The notes beneath the pieces were generated by a model that was not told the origin of the DNA, searched no databases, and was given only the letters and a program-made list of their open reading frames with translations. From positions 1 through 21,787 of the IMG/VR virus record IMGVR_UViG_3300046357_000032: a stretch of DNA of 21,787 bases. One strand, 5' to 3'. The position numbers and the translations under genes are program-made. This DNA comes from a virus. Below are positions 19,079 to 21,787 of this stretch, one piece after another (the stretch's first letter is position 1; each line of letters begins with the position of its first letter).

Positions 19079-20706
19079 TATTGTCCCCCGATCAATTTTT
19101 GCATTTGTCCAATTTTGTTGACAAGGCTTTGGTAACCAGGTGAATTGGCGCCACCGGCTTGGGTCACCACTTCCTTGATTGCGTCGTTGTCTTTGCTTCG
19201 AATAGCATCATACAAACGAATCGCGTTTACGCCATCATTTCCAAGTGCTGACGACCAACGCTGTTGAAATTCTGCCGCGGCAAATGGGTTTTTAGTGCGA
19301 TTAAATGCGTTTTCCACACCCTGGGAAAATAGTTCCGTGCCGGTTGAAAGGGCGCGGTTTACGCGGGCCGTTTGTTTGATGGCCTGGGGCGTCCATTCGG
19401 TTGTGCCGGACATTTGACCAGCAATTGCGCGGCCAGCGTCAGTACCGGCCAGGCCAGTACCGGCCGACAGGGCTTGCGTTTGCAATGCCATGTAATGGCC
19501 CAACTGTTGAAGGTTGGTTGCGTTGTCGCCACCAATGCCCAAACCGTTCAGGCCAGCATAACCGCCCGTCAGGTTGGCAAGTGTGCCGGAACCTTTACCG
19601 GAAATTACGTCGTCGGCCAACTTGATGATTTGGTTGCTGTTGAATTGCTGCACCGGCACTTGTTGCGCCAGGGTGCGCGTGTTCAAACGCAAATTGGTTG
19701 CGGCTTCCAACGTTGAAGCATTTTCGCCCGCGGGCATACGAACCGGCGCGTTTGATGGCATTGCTGGCTGCGCTGTGACGGCCGGACGCGGCATTTGTTG
19801 TGCTGGCGCCTGGATGTTGTTTTGCGGCATAACACCGCCACCCTGAACGCCAGTTTGACCAGGCATTGCGTTGGCGGCTGCACCACCTGGCTGCTGCGCT
19901 GCATTTGCGCCAGCCGGAATAACCACTTCGCCCAACATTTCGCCGTTCGGGCCATAAGCCAAAGCGGTGGGGTTGTTGTTCATATCCACGCGGTTGGTTG
20001 CAACGTAACGCGAACCTGGGCCAAGTTGGTTGGTTGCCAAACGCGTTTGGCCAACTTGAATGCTTGGGGCTTGACCAGCAACGGACGGGCGGGTGTTTGT
20101 CGGCAATATTTGGGCGCCGGTGTTCAATGTGCCAGGCTGCGGGTTGTAATTGGCTTCCTGTGTCGAAACAGGCAACAGCGTTTGGGCGCCGGTGACGGCC
20201 AACTGCGACCAATTTGTGCCTTCCGGCATTTTGTTCCAAATGGTCTTGTAAGAATCGGCCAGGCTGCCCAAGTCTTTGTTGCCAGGATTGGTGGCCACCA
20301 GGTCGTCCAGGGCTTTCAAATAAGTGTCTTTGTTGTTGACACCGGCTTTACCCAGGATGTTAAAAGTTTGGCCAACCAATGACTTTTGATCTTGCGTCAA
20401 ATTCATTTTGGCTTTGTTGGCTTGCGTTTGGGCCGTGCTTAAATCGGCCATGTTTTTCATTATGTCGCGGCCAGTAAGCGGGGCCAGTTTCGGAATTGCC
20501 GAATTGACCTTGCCCATGTCGATGTTGCCATCGGTTTGGAAGTTTTCGGGATTGCTGAAAAATTCCTGGGCAGCAACGCGTTCGGTGTTGGCTTGGTCTT
20601 CCTTTTGCAAGGCAATACCGGTGCGGCCAATATTGATTAAATCGGCCGCCTTAAATTCCTGGGGATTGATCTGCTGCGAAGGAAACGACGAAAAAAATTC
20701 AGGCAT
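19078..20706 (-). CDS. Putative DNA-ejection / internal virion protein (542 aa)
   Basis: The 542-residue protein has a helical N-terminal third (residues 1-160, with QANKAKMNLTQDQKSLVGQ). A low-complexity central region rich in Gln, Pro, Ala and Asn (about 170-340) follows, and then a helical C-terminal domain. A repeating pattern of short polar blocks (QLGPGSRYVATN, PNGEMLGEVVIPAG) suggests a beta segment. The composition, size and position between the 253-aa and 890-aa genes are typical of ejection proteins of P22-like or other podoviruses, which travel with the DNA. There is no enzymatic motif. Start ATG 20706. A specific role is not established. Confidence 0.68.
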   Translation of the reverse strand: MPEFFSSFPSQQINPQEFKAADLINIGRTGIALQKEDQANTERVAAQEFFSNPENFQTDGNIDMGKVNSAIPKLAPLTGRDIMKNMADLSTAQTQANKAKMNLTQDQKSLVGQTFNILGKAGVNNKDTYLKALDDLVATNPGNKDLGSLADSYKTIWNKMPEGTNWSQLAVTGAQTLLPVSTQEANYNPQPGTLNTGAQILPTNTRPSVAGQAPSIQVGQTRLATNQLGPGSRYVATNRVDMNNNPTALAYGPNGEMLGEVVIPAGANAAQQPGGAAANAMPGQTGVQGGGVMPQNNIQAPAQQMPRPAVTAQPAMPSNAPVRMPAGENASTLEAATNLRLNTRTLAQQVPVQQFNSNQIIKLADDVISGKGSGTLANLTGGYAGLNGLGIGGDNATNLQQLGHYMALQTQALSAGTGLAGTDAGRAIAGQMSGTTEWTPQAIKQTARVNRALSTGTELFSQGVENAFNRTKNPFAAAEFQQRWSSALGNDGVNAIRLYDAIRSKDNDAIKEVVTQAGGANSPGYQSLVNKIGQMQKLIGGQ

Positions 20707-20716
20707 ATTGTTCCCC

Positions 20717-21478
20717 TTACCCTATGAATTTGGACAGCATTGCGGCTTGCATGAAGTTGTTGCCCATGCCAGCAATTGCGTTTGCGGAACCTACCTGGCC
20801 AGCGCCGTAAGCGGTTGCGGAACCAACACCAAGTTGACCGGCTGCATTTGCAAAGTTTGTTCCGGCTTGGTTGGCTTGCGATTGACCAGCCTGGCCAATA
20901 CCAGCCACGCCCGCCAAACGGTTGTAAATGTTGGTCTGTTGGTTTTGGAAGTTGTTAAACGCGTTTTGGTATGCGTTGCCCGCATAGTCTTCCGCAAACT
21001 TGATTGAAGCCATATTGGCGTTTGATCCACCACCGCCAACGTTGACGTTTTGACGCGTTGCACCAATACCTTGGTCGCGCATAAATTGGTAATTTGGCGC
21101 CAGTTGGGAATTTAAATAGGCCGCGGTAAATTCTCGCGTCAATGCACCGGTTCCTGTTCCCATTGTGGTCGGGTTTCCCTGGGCGTCATATTGCTGATAT
21201 TGGCCAGGCAACATTGATTGAAGGCTGTTTAACGCGCCATATCCCGCGGTTCTATACGGGGCTTGCTGCGTGTTTATAGTGTTAAACATATCCCGCTGAA
21301 GGCCGGTCGCGTCGGCCGCTGCGGCTTGTTGTGCGGATGCCGCATTTGTGGCTGCTTTGGCTTGGTTCATACCGCCGCCAATCATGCCGCCGACACCGGC
21401 GCCAATGGCCGCGCCAGCCAACGTTCCTGCTACACCGTAGCCAAGTCCCGCGCCAATTGCTGCTGCAACAAAAGTCAT
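20717..21478 (-). CDS. DNA transfer / ejection protein with Gly-zipper N-terminus (253 aa)
   Basis: Residues 1-40 are Gly/Ala/Ile-rich (AAAIGAGLGYGVAGTLAGAA) with glycine-zipper spacing, which fits a membrane-penetrating helix. After it come QQAAAADATGLQRDMFNTIN, APYRTAGYGALNSLQSML and a body rich in Asn, Gln, Gly and Ala, ending with Gly/Ala-rich helices. This layout (hydrophobic start, QQAPYR-x-AG-x-GAL block, NAxNNF repeats) is common in P22 gp7-like DNA-transfer proteins. With the two downstream genes it likely forms a three-part ejection apparatus. Confidence 0.75.
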   Translation of the reverse strand: MTFVAAAIGAGLGYGVAGTLAGAAIGAGVGGMIGGGMNQAKAATNAASAQQAAAADATGLQRDMFNTINTQQAPYRTAGYGALNSLQSMLPGQYQQYDAQGNPTTMGTGTGALTREFTAAYLNSQLAPNYQFMRDQGIGATRQNVNVGGGGSNANMASIKFAEDYAGNAYQNAFNNFQNQQTNIYNRLAGVAGIGQAGQSQANQAGTNFANAAGQLGVGSATAYGAGQVGSANAIAGMGNNFMQAAMLSKFIG

Positions 21479-21479
21479 A

Positions 21480-21787
21480 TTATGTTCCTTCCAGTTTCTT
21501 CAAATCCGCAATGATTTGTTTAAGGTTGTTTCCCGAATCAAACAATGCGGTATTGTCAGGCTCGACCAATTCTGTTTCGATTTCGTCCAGGTCAGTTTTG
21601 TCAGTTTTGTGGATTGTCACGCCAATGGAATCCTGAGTCGATAACGTCACCCGCTTGGTTCCTGGCTGGCATTCCACAACATCACCGGCCTGAAGTTTTT
21701 TCATGCCTTTTTCAGTCCACGCAATTATCTCGCCTTTGGCGCATAAAAAGAAGTGGGGCTGTTTGTGAACTTTGCCAACAATCAGCG
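21480..21787 (-). CDS. Hypothetical protein, N-terminus cut by window edge
   Basis: The frame stays open to the right edge. Residues before the internal ATG 21704 (LIVGKVHKQPHFFLCAKGEI, then IAWTEKG) continue smoothly into MKKLQAGDVVECQPGTKRVT, so the true start is probably outside the window. The visible ~100 residues suggest a beta-rich domain followed by an acidic, helical tail (EIETELVEPDNTALFDSGNN). It has no recognised motif. It lies immediately upstream of the ejection genes, so a small tail/head accessory role is possible. Confidence 0.6.
   Translation of the reverse strand, partial: LIVGKVHKQPHFFLCAKGEIIAWTEKGMKKLQAGDVVECQPGTKRVTLSTQDSIGVTIHKTDKTDLDEIETELVEPDNTALFDSGNNLKQIIADLKKLEGT

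Noticed and set aside
1-21787. Integrase, attachment sites, tRNAs, CRISPR arrays, insertion sequences
   Set aside because: Looked for but not seen. Lysogeny therefore cannot be judged from this window.

Overview
The window is a near gap-free stretch of a tailed double-stranded DNA phage, or prophage-derived contig, most likely a podovirus-like caudovirus of a Gram-negative host. The evidence is a P22-type portal, a PBSX/Terminase_3-type large terminase, an adjacent scaffolding gene, three DNA-ejection/internal virion proteins, a 3-TM holin with an M15 endolysin, and a P22-Cro-like repressor. The proteins feel betaproteobacterial in style, but the host cannot be fixed from this sequence. I see no integrase, tRNA, CRISPR array or insertion sequence.

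Layout. (1) Positions 1-10962 are read leftward (minus strand) as one tightly packed cluster with many 4-nt ATGA overlaps. In transcription order it holds: Cro-like repressor; DUF1376 replication protein; lambda P-like putative helicase loader; small genes; VRR-NUC nuclease; NinB; a 26-residue zinc-ribbon peptide; HNH-type nuclease; Dps/DUF5856-like protein; zeta-toxin-like P-loop kinase; GroES-like co-chaperonin; small basic proteins; a possible surface/structural protein; small and large terminase; portal; and the start of the scaffolding gene, cut by the left edge. (2) Positions 10963-11120 are a divergent control region. (3) Positions 11121-14966 are read rightward: an LPD29-like protein, several small proteins, a lipoprotein-like protein, then an ERF annealing protein, YqaJ exonuclease and SSB-like recombination cassette, and two cysteine-containing phage proteins. 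(4) Positions 14963-21787 are leftward again. In transcription order they hold a protein cut by the right edge, three ejection/internal virion proteins (253, 542 and 890 aa), two small coiled-coil membrane proteins, the holin and the M15 endolysin.

The most interesting signal is regulatory. Three promoters (leftward pL for the Cro-like gene, rightward pR1, and a second rightward pR2 about 0.94 kb downstream) share one architecture. Each has a TTGACA -35, and a 14-bp inverted repeat of the type TTAAGCGGGCTTAA placed in the same register over the -10 box. In each, an ATG lies exactly 6 nt after the -10, so it should coincide with the transcription start. At pL this ATG starts the repressor gene, predicting a leaderless mRNA. 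At pR1 and pR2 it starts a two-codon ORF, ATG CCC TAA, followed by a conserved leader ending in CTTTTAAAAGG. A further perfect 20-bp palindrome lies midway between the divergent promoters.

Other points of interest are an N-terminal M15/VanY-like peptidase signature on the 890-aa internal virion protein in addition to the M15 endolysin, frame-breaking tandem repeats inside the replication gene that resemble an iteron origin, and two places where overlapping reading frames both look protein-like.
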